64,000 bases of DNA from the NCBI GenBank assembly GCA_963790965.1, contig CAWBQO010000006.1, forward strand, positions 434,001 to 498,000, written 5' to 3'. The notes under the pieces were generated by a model. It did not search any database. It was not told the DNA's origin and saw only the letters and a program-made list of their open reading frames with translations. Position numbers and translations under genes: made by a program. How positions within the stretch are numbered: position 1 is the first letter of the stretch; each line of letters opens with the position of its first letter. This DNA is from CAWBQO01 sp963790965 (GTDB taxonomy: Bacteria > Bacteroidota > Rhodothermia > Rhodothermales > DASSAV01). This document shows, piece after piece, positions 17,018-25,383 of the stretch.

Positions 17018-18288
17018 CTGCCCGTTTCGAGCGCCTCCCGCAGCGCCTCCGTGGCATCGGCGCGCAGCGCGTCCGGCCCCTCATGGCGTTTCTGCATGAC
17101 GGCGATGCCAATACAAACGCCGTCTTCGAGAACCCCGCCGCTGTCGGCGAGGGACCCCTGGAGTTCGACGGCCCAGCTTTCAAGCGCGAGGATAGGTCCG
17201 CGGTAGAAGACGCCGAAGGTCAGTTCGCCGAATCGCTCGACACGCACGACGCGCTCATCCTGCGCTTGCCGGAGGCGTTCCTGCAGGGCTTCCTCGGTTG
17301 CGAGAACCGACGCCGCACCCTGTTCGGACACGGCCTCGGCGCGGTTCAGATAAACGAGCGCAAGGGCCATGTCTTCCTCGGCCGCCCGCGCGTGCCGCAT
17401 CTCCTCGGCGATAATGTCCCTCCGAGGACGCACTTCCGGCATGACCTCCTCGGTCTCCTCTTCGGCCTCGCTCGTGTCGTGAACGTCGAGAATGTTGCCG
17501 AGCAGGTTCGCAAACTCCGCCAGCAGCATCCGCTGGCGGCGCGTGCCGAGGCCGCCTTCCTCCATCGTATCGGCGAGCAGAATGTATCCGGTGCCCGCCG
17601 GGGCGTGCGGCACGCCGACGGCCGCAAGCTGCCGAACTGCAATCGGTTCGAGGTAGTAGCCGAGATTGGTCGTCGGCATTCCTTTTTCGCCGACCCGGAC
17701 GAGTGCGACTTGCCCCGTGTCCGGCGGAGGCGACGGGAGCGGCTGCTTGGTATGGAAGAACCCGTGCGTGCGCGCATACGAGTTCTTGCTGACAATGCCT
17801 TCGATGGTGTACTTCAGGCCGTCGTCGTGGCGCAGCAAAACGACGGTCGTGGCCGACAGGGCGGCCTGCAAGGCATGGAGGTACGGGCCAAGAAGGTCCT
17901 TCTTGAGCCGCTCGTCGCCCGAGGTTACTTCCGAGACGGTCTTGATGCGCACCGTCGCGGGAGAGACGCCGTGGACGCTCTCGCCGCCTGTGGTCTCCGC
18001 GCGGCCCGGCACTGCGGGCATGGCAGGCTCGGTCGTCTCCGCCTCCTCACCCGCGCCGCGCGGCCGGATGCCGACGATGCCGAGCGACTGCAAGCTGTCC
18101 TCTTTTGCAGCTTCATGCCGGGCCTCGCGCGCTTGTCGCACTTTTCTGCTCTGGAAGACGCGGTAGGCAAGAACGGCAATCACAATGACGGCCAGAACGG
18201 CACCGGCGAGGTACAGGATCGGCTGATTAAACACGATAGCAACGGCAAGGGAGAGTCCGGCAAGCAGAAGGAGCAGTAGACGCAGCAT
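16999..18288 (-). CDS. Membrane-anchored protein with GAF-like and degenerate GGDEF-like domains
   Basis: Start set at 18288 (MLRLLLLLLAGLSLAVAIVF), giving 429 residues. Two hydrophobic helices (about 2-18 and 24-44) are followed by a basic linker. A GAF-like region spans about 110-270 (TVVLLRHDDGLKYTIEGIVS, GTGYILLADTMEEGGLG). The C-terminal part (290-429) has the length and pattern of a GGDEF domain, with RVERFGELTFGVF where the active-site loop should be and IGIAVM later, so cyclase activity is unlikely. It could be a sensory or scaffold protein. It directly precedes deoB on the same strand, overlapping its longer start. Confidence 0.6.
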   Translation of the reverse strand: MLRLLLLLLAGLSLAVAIVFNQPILYLAGAVLAVIVIAVLAYRVFQSRKVRQAREARHEAAKEDSLQSLGIVGIRPRGAGEEAETTEPAMPAVPGRAETTGGESVHGVSPATVRIKTVSEVTSGDERLKKDLLGPYLHALQAALSATTVVLLRHDDGLKYTIEGIVSKNSYARTHGFFHTKQPLPSPPPDTGQVALVRVGEKGMPTTNLGYYLEPIAVRQLAAVGVPHAPAGTGYILLADTMEEGGLGTRRQRMLLAEFANLLGNILDVHDTSEAEEETEEVMPEVRPRRDIIAEEMRHARAAEEDMALALVYLNRAEAVSEQGAASVLATEEALQERLRQAQDERVVRVERFGELTFGVFYRGPILALESWAVELQGSLADSGGVLEDGVCIGIAVMQKRHEGPDALRADATEALREALETGSCTILE

Positions 18289-18296
18289 ACAGCGCT

Positions 18297-18563
18297 CTTG
18301 ACGACGGCCGGAGAAGGGGCTTAGGGGTGGAGAGGTAGAATGTAGCGGGGGCACCGGGCAAAGTCAACGGGAAAAGCCTTCTCCGGCGCGTAAACCTACT
18401 ATTTTCCAGAAGCCCCGACGGCTGTCACCTCGACCGCCCGTGCCTTCGGTATGAAGATGAAATGAAGCAAGACTGCTTGCTCAAAACGTCTGGAACCATT
18501 GACGCGCATAAATATAGACGATGGTGAATACTCTGAAATGCTTCGCCACCTTTGCTACTCCGC
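18297..18563. other. Divergent promoter region between GGDEF-like gene and arsR
   Basis: No gene seen. The segment 18455-18545 is AT-rich compared with its surroundings (for example GCGCATAAATATAGACG) and lies just before arsR, so it probably holds the arsR promoter and operator. No clear palindromic ArsR site could be fixed by eye. Confidence 0.35.
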
Positions 18564-18896
18564 ATGAACGCCTCCGCCTCCAGGTGTGCCTGTTCCACAG
18601 AAGCCGGTCCCCCGGCCGAGCCGGTTGAAGAGAGGCTTGCGCAGCTCAAGGCGCTCGCCGATCCCGTGCGATGGCGCATCGTCGAGCTGATCCACAGCCA
18701 CGGGGGCGACCTCTGCGCCTGTGACATCGAGCGCCACTTCGACCTGTCTCAGCCCACCATCTCCCACCACCTGAAGGTACTCCGCAAGGCCGGCCTTCTC
18801 GGTAGCCGCCAGGTCGGGACGTGGGTTCATCACCGCATCGAGCCGGATTCCTTCCTGAACCTGGCCGCCCTCATCAACCGTTTTTCCGCCGCATAA
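18564..18896 (+). CDS. arsR: ArsR-family metalloregulator with CxC arsenite-type site
   Basis: 110 residues from ATG 18564. Winged-helix repressor with LKALADPVRWRIVELI and the recognition helix DLSQPTISHHLKVLRKAGLL. GGDLCACDIERHF places Cys51 and Cys53 in helix alpha-3, the position of the As(III)/Sb(III) site in classical ArsR (CVC); two more cysteines (8 and 10) lie at the N-terminus. It presumably represses the downstream thiol protein and permease genes and releases DNA on binding a thiophilic metalloid. The TAA stop is also the first three bases of an R1 element, so the native 3' end may have been altered by the insertion. Confidence 0.9.
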   Translation: MNASASRCACSTEAGPPAEPVEERLAQLKALADPVRWRIVELIHSHGGDLCACDIERHFDLSQPTISHHLKVLRKAGLLGSRQVGTWVHHRIEPDSFLNLAALINRFSAA

Positions 18897-19069
18897 GAGG
18901 CTGTTGAAATAATAGAATGCGCTGTATGTAGCTGACCATATGGACCAAAGCACCCACGCAACTTCCCCCTTGACGGGGATTCATGGGGGTGTTAGGCAGC
19001 GTTTCAGTCGCGTACATCGTCTTAAGTATCTGCAGCGCATTCCATCGATAGTAAATCAACAGCCGCATA
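18894..19069 (-). repeat. R1 MITE-like element, copy 4, fused to the arsR stop
   Basis: Reverse-oriented ~176-bp copy beginning TAAGAGGCTGTTGAAATAAT and ending near AAATCAACAGCCGCATAA. It contains GCGCTGTATGTAGCTGAC (inverted right motif) and a diverged central hairpin. Its leading TAA is the arsR stop codon. Confidence 0.7.
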
Positions 19070-19296
19070 ACGAAGAACGGCTTATGAGGCTGTTGTCATA
19101 ATGGCAATCCAGACCGTGCATCAGAGGTTATGTAAATGGAATCAACAGCGAACCGAAGCAGGGCTGAGATACTTCGCTTTGCCGTCATTACACCGGTGGG
19201 ATGTTCTGCTTTTCATATGCGCCGCCCTGTTTCGCCTTCTCCGACACCCCCGCTCGTCATCCTGAACAGAGTGAAGGATCTACCCTTCCAGTCTGC

Positions 19297-19472
19297 TAAG
19301 AGGCTGTTGATTTGCTATCGATAAAATGCGCTGCAGAATTACGGGGCGATTGTCGTTATTGGAATATGGTCTAACACCCCATTGAATCCCCCTCGATGGG
19401 GAGGTAGCGTTGGCGCTTTGGTCTTTAGAGTGAGCTACATACACCGCGTTCTGTTATTTCAACGGCCTCTTA
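19297..19472 (+). repeat. R1 MITE-like element, copy 5 (best termini)
   Basis: 176 bp with clear inverted ends: TAAGAGGCTGTTGATTT at left and ATTTCAACGGCCTCTTA at right. The CTAACAC motif and hairpin CCATTGA/TCGATGG lie in between. Preceded by an inverted R2 motif (GAGTGAAGGATCTACCC) at about 19268-19290. Copies 4 and 5 together fill most of the 615 bases between arsR and the next gene. Confidence 0.75.
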
Positions 19473-19511
19473 CATAATTAAATCAACAACCTTTTAAGCT
19501 CCGAATTGCTC

Positions 19512-19742
19512 ATGAACATCAAGATACTTGGAACGGGCTGCGCCAACTGCCGCAACCTCGAAGCGAACACGAGAGAAGCCGCCCGCCGCCTCGGCATCGA
19601 TCCGGAAATCGAAAAGGTGGAGGACATGCCGAGCATTGCGCGCTATGGCGTCATGCGCACGCCCGCGCTCGTGGTGGACGGCGTAGTCAAGGTGGCAGGT
19701 CGCGTACCCGCGCCGGACGAACTGGGCAAGCTGCTCCAGTAG
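19512..19742 (+). CDS. Small thioredoxin-fold protein (CxxC)
   Basis: 76 residues: MNIKILGTGCANCRNLEAN opens a glutaredoxin/thioredoxin-like fold (thioredoxin_3 family) with the redox pair in GTGCANC and cis-Pro region VMRTPALVVDG. Proteins of this family are usually encoded beside ArsP/YraQ permeases and ArsR regulators, as here. They may present or exchange the thiol-bound substrate, but their role is not well established. It lies 21 bases upstream of the permease and is separated from arsR by two R1 elements. Confidence 0.88.
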   Translation: MNIKILGTGCANCRNLEANTREAARRLGIDPEIEKVEDMPSIARYGVMRTPALVVDGVVKVAGRVPAPDELGKLLQ

Positions 19743-19763
19743 CCCACTTCCGAGAGACTTACC

Positions 19764-20720
19764 ATGCTCGACGCTTTTGCCGGTTGGCTCGTCTACGACG
19801 CGCTGAACCTCGCGGCCGGACGGGCGGCCGCCGGGTTGCAGTTCTTCGTCTACGAGACCATAAAGATCGGACTGCTTCTCCTGCTCGTCACCCATTTTAT
19901 GGGATGGATCAACGCGGTCTTTCCGGTCGAGCGGGTTCGCAGCCTCATCATGTCCGGAAAGCTCCGGGGAGCCGAGCACCTTGCCGCCTCCTTTTTCGGA
20001 GCCGCCACGCCGTTCTGCTCCTGCTCATCGATCCCGCTGTTCATCGGCTTCCTGCAAGGGGGCATTCCCCTGGGGGTCACGCTGTCGTTTCTTATCACGT
20101 CGCCGCTCGTGAACGAAGTGGCCCTTGCGCTCTTTCTCGGCACCTTCGGCCTTCGCGTGACGCTCGTCTACGCGGCGAGCGGCATCTTGCTTGGGACCGT
20201 CCTGGGCTGGGCGCTGGGCCGAATGCAGCTCGAAGGTCAGGTCGAGGAGTGGGTCTGGGCCGTTGCCGCGCAGCGAATCAGCGAGACCTCCATAGAGCGA
20301 CCTCCTTTGAAGGAGCGCATGTCGGCGATATCGCGGGAGGCCTTCGGCATCGTAAAGCGAATCGGGCCGTATGTCGTCGCGGGCGTTGCGGTGGGCGCGT
20401 TCATCCACGGCTACGTCCCGACGGACTTCTTCGCCGCGTACGTTTCCACGTCCAATCCCTTTGCCGTGCCCCTGTCGGTCATCCTGGCCGTACCCATGTA
20501 CGCGAGCGCGTCAGGGGTCGTGCCGATCGTGCAGGCGCTCGTCGCCAAGGGCATTCCGCTCGGAACGGCGATGGCGTTCATGATGGGTGTTGTCGGCCTT
20601 TCGATGCCGGAAGCGTTGATGCTCAAGAAGGTCATGCACTTGCGGCTGCTCGGCGTCTTCTTCGGAGCCGTCTCCGTCTCCATCATCGCCCTCGGCTACT
20701 TCTTTAACGCCGTGCTGTGA
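19764..20720 (+). CDS. Permease of the ArsP/YraQ (DUF318) family
   Basis: 318 residues, about eight to ten membrane helices in two halves. The first half has the signature FFGAATPFCSCSSIPLFIGF and ITSPLVNEVALALFLGTFG; the cysteine pair in TPFCSCS is the conserved feature of the family. A cytoplasmic loop (about 155-185) separates the second half (IGPYVVAGVAVGAFIHGYVP). Studied ArsP proteins export trivalent organoarsenicals; other relatives have unknown thiophilic substrates. With ArsR and the CxxC protein upstream, arsenical efflux is the most reasonable inference. Convergent with the VOC gene. Confidence 0.87.
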   Translation: MLDAFAGWLVYDALNLAAGRAAAGLQFFVYETIKIGLLLLLVTHFMGWINAVFPVERVRSLIMSGKLRGAEHLAASFFGAATPFCSCSSIPLFIGFLQGGIPLGVTLSFLITSPLVNEVALALFLGTFGLRVTLVYAASGILLGTVLGWALGRMQLEGQVEEWVWAVAAQRISETSIERPPLKERMSAISREAFGIVKRIGPYVVAGVAVGAFIHGYVPTDFFAAYVSTSNPFAVPLSVILAVPMYASASGVVPIVQALVAKGIPLGTAMAFMMGVVGLSMPEALMLKKVMHLRLLGVFFGAVSVSIIALGYFFNAVL

Positions 20721-20733
20721 GCGGTCGCGGCCG

Positions 20734-21690
20734 CTACTCGAGGGGCCGCAGACGCGCCAGAATCTCGGCGCGGCGCGGTTCCAGAAAAGGCGGCAGCACC
20801 ACCTTTTCGCCCAGCGTAGCCGCGTCTTCGTCGACGGCGAAGCCGGGGCCGTCCGTCGCAATCTCGAACAGGATCCCGCCGGGTTCTCTGAAATAGAGGC
20901 TTCGGAAGTAGAACCGGTCCACCGGACCGCTGTTGGGCACGCCGGCAGACCGAAGCCGCTCCAGCCACTCTTCGTATCCGGCCCGATCCGGCGTCCGTAG
21001 GGCGAGGTGGTGAACCCCGCCCGCGCCGCTTCGTCCCGGCGGAAGGTCCGGCTCGACGGCCACGTGCAACTCCCGCTCAGCGCCGCCGCCCGCCATCTCG
21101 AACACATGGACGGTCTGCCTCGCATTTTCCGGATGAGCGTACGTCCGCGACTCCTCCATGCCGAGGATCTCCGTGAGCACGGAAGCCGTCGGCGCAAGCT
21201 CCGCCACGCTGAGGGCAACCGGACCGAGGCCGCGCACCGCGAAATCCACCGGCACGCCGCTTCGCTCCCACGGCACCGGCGGACCGCCCCGGCCGCCGTC
21301 GTCCACGAGCGAGAGCCGCTGCCCCTCCGGGTCCTCGAAGTCGAGTACCAGGCGAGCGTCGCGCTCCGCGATCTCCGCCGCCTCGACGCCTCTCTCCCGC
21401 AGGCGCGCCTGCCACCACGCAAGCGCCTCCGCGCCGCCAACCCGCAGTCCCGTCCGAGCGATGGTGCGCGTGCCCCGCCGCTCGGGCGGCACGGTCCAGT
21501 CGAAGAAAGTGAGGTCCGTGCCGGGGCTGCCTGCGCCGTCGGCATAGAAGAGGTGGTAGGCGCTCACGTCGTCCTGGTTCACCGTTCGCTTGACGAGGCG
21601 CAATCCCAGCACATCGGTGTAGAAGCGCACGTTCTCCCGGACCCGCGCCGTGATCGCCGTCACGTGGTGGAAACCGTTGAGACTGGACAT
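20734..21690 (-). CDS. VOC-family ring-cleaving dioxygenase-like protein
   Basis: 318 residues with two vicinal-oxygen-chelate repeats. The first starts GFHHVTAITARVRENVRFYTDVLGLRLVKRTVNQDD; the second carries GGVHHLALRTPDRAGYEEW and ends LYFREPGGILFEIATDGPG. The metal set H-H-E can be read from His8 or His9, the His in VHHLAL and the Glu in LFEIATD. Resembles the MhqA/MhqO (YkcA) glyoxalase-type dioxygenases involved in quinone or catechol detoxification. It starts 1 base from the next minus-strand gene's stop, so the two form an operon. Confidence 0.85.
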   Translation of the reverse strand: MSSLNGFHHVTAITARVRENVRFYTDVLGLRLVKRTVNQDDVSAYHLFYADGAGSPGTDLTFFDWTVPPERRGTRTIARTGLRVGGAEALAWWQARLRERGVEAAEIAERDARLVLDFEDPEGQRLSLVDDGGRGGPPVPWERSGVPVDFAVRGLGPVALSVAELAPTASVLTEILGMEESRTYAHPENARQTVHVFEMAGGGAERELHVAVEPDLPPGRSGAGGVHHLALRTPDRAGYEEWLERLRSAGVPNSGPVDRFYFRSLYFREPGGILFEIATDGPGFAVDEDAATLGEKVVLPPFLEPRRAEILARLRPLE

Positions 21691-21691
21691 G

Positions 21692-21988
21692 CTACTTGGC
21701 CCCGATGAGCTTGACGAGCTTATTGTAGACGCCCATCGTCAGCAGCGCCGGTGCCCACATACCGATGAAGCGACTCTCTTCCTTGTAGTTGGTTACGTGA
21801 AGCGTGAGCGAGACGGCCATGGAGCCGAGTGCGGCAAAGAGAAACCAGTCCGAGGGAATCTTCGCGGTTTGCTGCTCGATGATGCGCGTGAAGGAGCTTT
21901 CGGAGTGCTCGTCCCGATAAACGGGCGACGGCTCGTAGACCCGCTCCGACTTTTTCGCGACGGGGTTGACCTCTTGATCTGCTTGCAT
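21692..21988 (-). CDS. Small membrane protein, unknown
   Basis: From ATG 21988 the product is 98 residues: MQADQEVNPVAKKSERV, a polar domain to about 50, then a hydrophobic hairpin (WFLFAALGSMAVSLTLHV and FIGMWAPALLTMGVYNKLV). A longer start at 22048 is possible. Tail-anchored two-helix topology; no family recognised. Directly upstream of the VOC gene (1-base gap) and divergent from the DUF1990 pair. Confidence 0.6.
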   Translation of the reverse strand: MQADQEVNPVAKKSERVYEPSPVYRDEHSESSFTRIIEQQTAKIPSDWFLFAALGSMAVSLTLHVTNYKEESRFIGMWAPALLTMGVYNKLVKLIGAK

Positions 21989-22191
21989 GAGCGTGGCGGC
22001 AGTTTGGCGTGGCACCTGGTGCTGCATGGCCGGCGCGGCACCGGGCAAGAACGTACGATTGAAGCTACGAAAGGCCGTTCACCCGGCGCGCAGGGGAACG
22101 GTTCCGATCCGGGCGTGGTAGCTTTGCACGGTTGCCAACAGGATACATCCCGCCTCGGCCGGGAGCGAACCTTTCCGTAAGATACGCCAGT

Positions 22192-22791
22192 ATGGAGCAC
22201 GCCGCCGAAAGCATCGCCGATCTCGTTCCGGCTACCGACGGAGCCGGGCCGCTGCTCCAGCGTGACTATTGGGCGGTGCTGAAAGACTGTCCCGTCTCCG
22301 CCCGTGGCGTGGCGCGCGCTCTTCGCGAGCGGTTTGTCGAGTTTCCTCCCGAAGAACTGGTGGTCTTCCGCTGCCGGGTTTCCAAAGAAGGCCCACTCGA
22401 GGCTGGAGACGAACTGGACATCCACATCCGGATGGCGGGCGACACGGCAGTGCGCGTCCTCCACATGAACGAGAACAGTCTGACCGTGGGAACGCTCGAA
22501 GGCCATCCCGAAGCGGGACGCATCACCTTCGGCGCTTACCCAAATGCGCGAGGCGACGTGGTCTTTCACATCCGCAGCCGCGCCCGCGCCTCCTCCACCT
22601 TCCGTTACTTCGGCTGGCTTGCCGCCGGAGACCCGATGCAGACGAACACGTGGACCGACTTCATCGACCGCCTGGCCCACACCGTGGCGGAGGGCGTGGT
22701 GGGCGGCATTTACGTCGAGTCCAGCGAAACGGAGGAATGCGACGGCGACCGCAACATCAGCGGACCGACCTACATAGCCCGAGGCGAGTAG
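22192..22791 (+). CDS. DUF1990-like protein (first of a tandem pair)
   Basis: 199 residues from ATG 22192 (MEHAAESIADLVP). The family core is seen in VLHMNENSLTVGTLEGHPEAGRITFG and VVFHIRSRARASSTFRYFGWLA. DUF1990 proteins are of unknown function with a lipocalin/START-like beta barrel expected. No signal peptide. The TAG stop is followed immediately by the ATG of a second DUF1990 gene, indicating translational coupling. Neither copy has an identifiable catalytic motif. Confidence 0.7.
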   Translation: MEHAAESIADLVPATDGAGPLLQRDYWAVLKDCPVSARGVARALRERFVEFPPEELVVFRCRVSKEGPLEAGDELDIHIRMAGDTAVRVLHMNENSLTVGTLEGHPEAGRITFGAYPNARGDVVFHIRSRARASSTFRYFGWLAAGDPMQTNTWTDFIDRLAHTVAEGVVGGIYVESSETEECDGDRNISGPTYIARGE

Positions 22792-23508
22792 ATGATCGAC
22801 TGGAGAATTGGACGGGGCTGGTCTGAGGCGGCGCTCAAGGAGCGGCTCGCGCAAATCGCGACGGCAAAGCGCAACTTCGACGACGCCGAAGACGGCATGA
22901 CGCCTGAGCATGGCTGGCAGAAGTATTTTTCCGAAGCCACCGTTGGCGCGGAAGCGCCCGGCGTGGTCGAGGAAAACGGCCCGTTCTCGCGCGGCCGCAC
23001 CGCAATCACCCGCTACGAGTTTTCCGATCCGGCCATCGTCGTCGGGCACTTCGATCAGGAAACGCCGCTGCTCGGCCGCAACGTTCTGCTGGAAATGAAG
23101 GCGCTGCGCCTGCTCCATTACCTCGGCGGCGTCCGCATCTCGGCCGTGCGCTCGGAAGGGTCGGACGAGGAAACGATCTTCGGATTCCGCTACGAGACGC
23201 TCGAAGGGCACATCGAGCGCGGCATCGAATGGTTCCTGTTGACGAAAGACCACAAGACCGGCCGTATTCGCTTCCGCATAGAGGCCGCGTGGCAACCGGG
23301 GCAGTTTCCCAACTGGTGGAGCCGCCTCGGCTTTTCCCTGCTCGGCGAGCGATACCAGTACCACTGGCATCGCCGCGCCCACGAGTACCTTGCCGAAATC
23401 ATGCGCGATCCCGATGCGGAGCCATCCGGAAAAGGCGGTGGGCGGCTCTCTCACACCGAACAACTACACTTTGAATTCAAACGAATCAAGGCAAAACATG
23501 TCCGCTAA
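22792..23508 (+). CDS. DUF1990-like protein (second of a tandem pair)
   Basis: 238 residues, starting MIDWRIGRGWSEAALKERLAQ. Matches the pattern of the family more completely than its neighbour: ITRYEFSDPAIVVGHFDQETPLLGRNVLLEMKALRL, GVRISAVRSEG, IFGFRYETLEGHIERGIEWFL and GRIRFRIEAAWQPG. Function unknown. It abuts the preceding paralogue and its last 11 bases overlap the start of the DUF4126 gene in another frame, so three genes probably form one transcript. Confidence 0.75.
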   Translation: MIDWRIGRGWSEAALKERLAQIATAKRNFDDAEDGMTPEHGWQKYFSEATVGAEAPGVVEENGPFSRGRTAITRYEFSDPAIVVGHFDQETPLLGRNVLLEMKALRLLHYLGGVRISAVRSEGSDEETIFGFRYETLEGHIERGIEWFLLTKDHKTGRIRFRIEAAWQPGQFPNWWSRLGFSLLGERYQYHWHRRAHEYLAEIMRDPDAEPSGKGGGRLSHTEQLHFEFKRIKAKHVR

Positions 23509-23977
23509 ACCTTCTGCTCTCGCCCTCGCCGCCGGCCTCGGCATCGTTGCCGGTATGCGCAGCATGGCCGCGCCGGCCCTTCTCGCGCGCCATACGCCCC
23601 CGCGCCTGGCACGCGGCCCCGTTTCCCGGCTACTCGCCGGCAAGGCGACGACCGGCATCCTCGGCATCATGGCCGTCGGCGAGATGATTGCCGACAAGCT
23701 CCCGTTCATGCCCAACCGCACCGACGCGCCCGCGCTTGCCGGCCGCGCGCTGATGGGCGCGGCCTGCGGCGTGGCGGTGGCCGAACTCTGGAAGGGATCG
23801 CGCATCGGTGGCGGCCTCATGGGCGCGGCCGGTGCCGTGGCATCGAGCTATGCCTTCTTCCACCTCCGCCGGATGGCCGACAAGGACCTCGGCCTGCCCG
23901 ACACGCTCGTTGCCGTGGCCGAGGATGCGGTGGTGCTGGCCGCAGGCTCCCGGCTCGCCCGGGCCGCAGGCGCATAG
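23498..23977 (+). CDS. DUF4126-family membrane protein
   Basis: 159 residues: MSAKPSALALAAGLGIVAGMRSMAAPALLARH. The GLG-AGMRSM-AP opening, followed by ATTGILGIMAVGEMIADKLPFMPNRTDAPALAGRALMGAACG and a final hydrophobic helix, fits DUF4126, a family of small integral membrane proteins of unknown role. Three to four hydrophobic segments. The start was chosen at 23498 because it begins a conserved N-terminus and overlaps the upstream stop by 11 bases. Confidence 0.75.
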   Translation: MSAKPSALALAAGLGIVAGMRSMAAPALLARHTPPRLARGPVSRLLAGKATTGILGIMAVGEMIADKLPFMPNRTDAPALAGRALMGAACGVAVAELWKGSRIGGGLMGAAGAVASSYAFFHLRRMADKDLGLPDTLVAVAEDAVVLAAGSRLARAAGA

Positions 23978-23996
23978 CCACCGCTGCCGCGTTAGC

Positions 23997-24174
23997 TAAG
24001 AGGCTGTGGATTTGCGATGGATGGAATACATCACTTGTTTTTAGTGCGTTGTACGCAACTCGAAGGCGAACTAACACCCCCTTGAATCCCCCTCAAGGGG
24101 GAGGTTGCGCTGGTACTTTGGTCCATGGATTGATCTACATACAGCGCGTTTATTATTAATTCAGCGGCCTCCTA
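23997..24174 (+). repeat. R1 MITE-like element, copy 6
   Basis: 178 bp, left end TAAGAGGCTGTGGATTTG, right end ATTCAGCGGCCTCCTAA. The CTAACAC motif at 24071 is followed by the perfect CCCCCTTGA/TCAAGGGGG hairpin, then GTACTTTGGTCC and CTACATACAGCGCG. It fills almost exactly the gap between the DUF4126 gene and the next gene. Confidence 0.75.
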
Positions 24175-24186
24175 AACCTGATTCAC

Positions 24187-25347
24187 ATGAACGTTCTCCG
24201 CGGGCTGCTCCTGCTCTTGTGCGCGCCCGGCCTCGCGTACGGACAGGTGCGCCTTGATACGCTCGAGACGCGCGCCGTCGGCCCCGGCGTGAGCTACGCG
24301 CACGTGGTAGCCACGGCGGTGCCCTGGAGCATCAACCTCCTCAAGGTTGATCTGTCGCAGCCCGCGCTGGAAGTTGAAACGGCCCTCGCCTTCGACCGCT
24401 ACGCGGCTGGAAGGGAAAGGACGTCCATCATGGCCGCGCACCGGTCACGACCGGGGCACCGGGTGCTCGGCGCGATCAACGCCGATTTCTTCAATCTTGA
24501 CACCGGTGCGCCGGTGGGATTGCAGGTTGCGGGCGGCGAGATCGTGAACGAGGAGTACGCCCGCCCGGTGGCGGTTTTCGATTCGGCCAACGGCATCCGC
24601 ATCGATCAGATGAAGGTCGGCGGTGAGGTGCGCGCCGGACGCGCCGCTTACCCCTTTTCGGGTGCCAACGAGACGCGCGAGGAGGATGAACTGCTCCTCT
24701 TCAACGGGTACGCAGGCCGCCGAACGCCGCCGTCGGATGCGGGCGTGGAAGTGCTCGCGCGCCCTCTCGACCCCTGGCTGTTCAACGCCGCGCTCCGCCT
24801 CGTGGTGGAGGATCTGCCGCGAGGCGGGGGCGGGCACGCCATCCCGATAGGCCTCGTCGTGCTCTCCGGCGCGGGGCGCGCGGCCACCTTTCTGCAGGAG
24901 CACGCGGCCATCCACGACACGCTGCGCCTCGTGCAGACGCTCGTCGGCACCTCTTTGCAGACCGATGCCGGGCAAATCGAGGACGCGCAGATCGAGGACG
25001 TGCTTGGCGGCCATCCCGTGCTCGTCCGGAACGGCACCGTCGTTGATCCGGGAACGGCCGACTTTTCCACCACGCGGCACCCGCGCACCGCCTTCGGCTA
25101 CGCCGCCGACGGACACACGGCGTTCCTCATCACCGTGGACGGCCGCGGGTCCTCGAGCGCCGGCATGAGCCTCGCCGAGCTGGCGGACTTCATGCTCCGG
25201 CTCGGCATCCGTGACGGGATCAACTTCGACGGCGGCGGCTCCACCACGATGGTGGTGGATGGGCAAGTCGTCAACAGCCCGTCTGATGCAACCGGCGAGC
25301 GCGCCGTCGCCAACGCGCTCCTCATTGTGTCCACGGCGCTGCCGTAA
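24187..25347 (+). CDS. Phosphodiester glycosidase (NAGPA) family protein, exported
   Basis: 386 residues with a signal peptide (MNVLRGLLLLLCAPGLAYG). The NAGPA domain is recognised by GAINADFFNLDTGAPVGLQVAGGEIV, HPRTAFGYAADGHTAFLITVDGRG, SAGMSLAELADFMLRLGIRDGINFDGGGSTTMVVDG and the final NALLIV. The human relative removes GlcNAc from a phosphodiester; bacterial homologues may cut glycan-phosphodiesters of wall or exopolysaccharide. The substrate here is unknown. Its start is 12 bases after an R1 element, so its promoter must lie inside or across that element. Confidence 0.85.
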   Translation: MNVLRGLLLLLCAPGLAYGQVRLDTLETRAVGPGVSYAHVVATAVPWSINLLKVDLSQPALEVETALAFDRYAAGRERTSIMAAHRSRPGHRVLGAINADFFNLDTGAPVGLQVAGGEIVNEEYARPVAVFDSANGIRIDQMKVGGEVRAGRAAYPFSGANETREEDELLLFNGYAGRRTPPSDAGVEVLARPLDPWLFNAALRLVVEDLPRGGGGHAIPIGLVVLSGAGRAATFLQEHAAIHDTLRLVQTLVGTSLQTDAGQIEDAQIEDVLGGHPVLVRNGTVVDPGTADFSTTRHPRTAFGYAADGHTAFLITVDGRGSSSAGMSLAELADFMLRLGIRDGINFDGGGSTTMVVDGQVVNSPSDATGERAVANALLIVSTALP

Positions 25348-25383
25348 GCGCCCGCCGCACGAGGCACCGCCGCGTCCGCTCTT

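Noticed and set aside
15860..17206. A long plus-strand frame opposite deoB
   Set aside because: The minus strand encodes all phosphopentomutase motifs; the plus frame has no recognisable motif.
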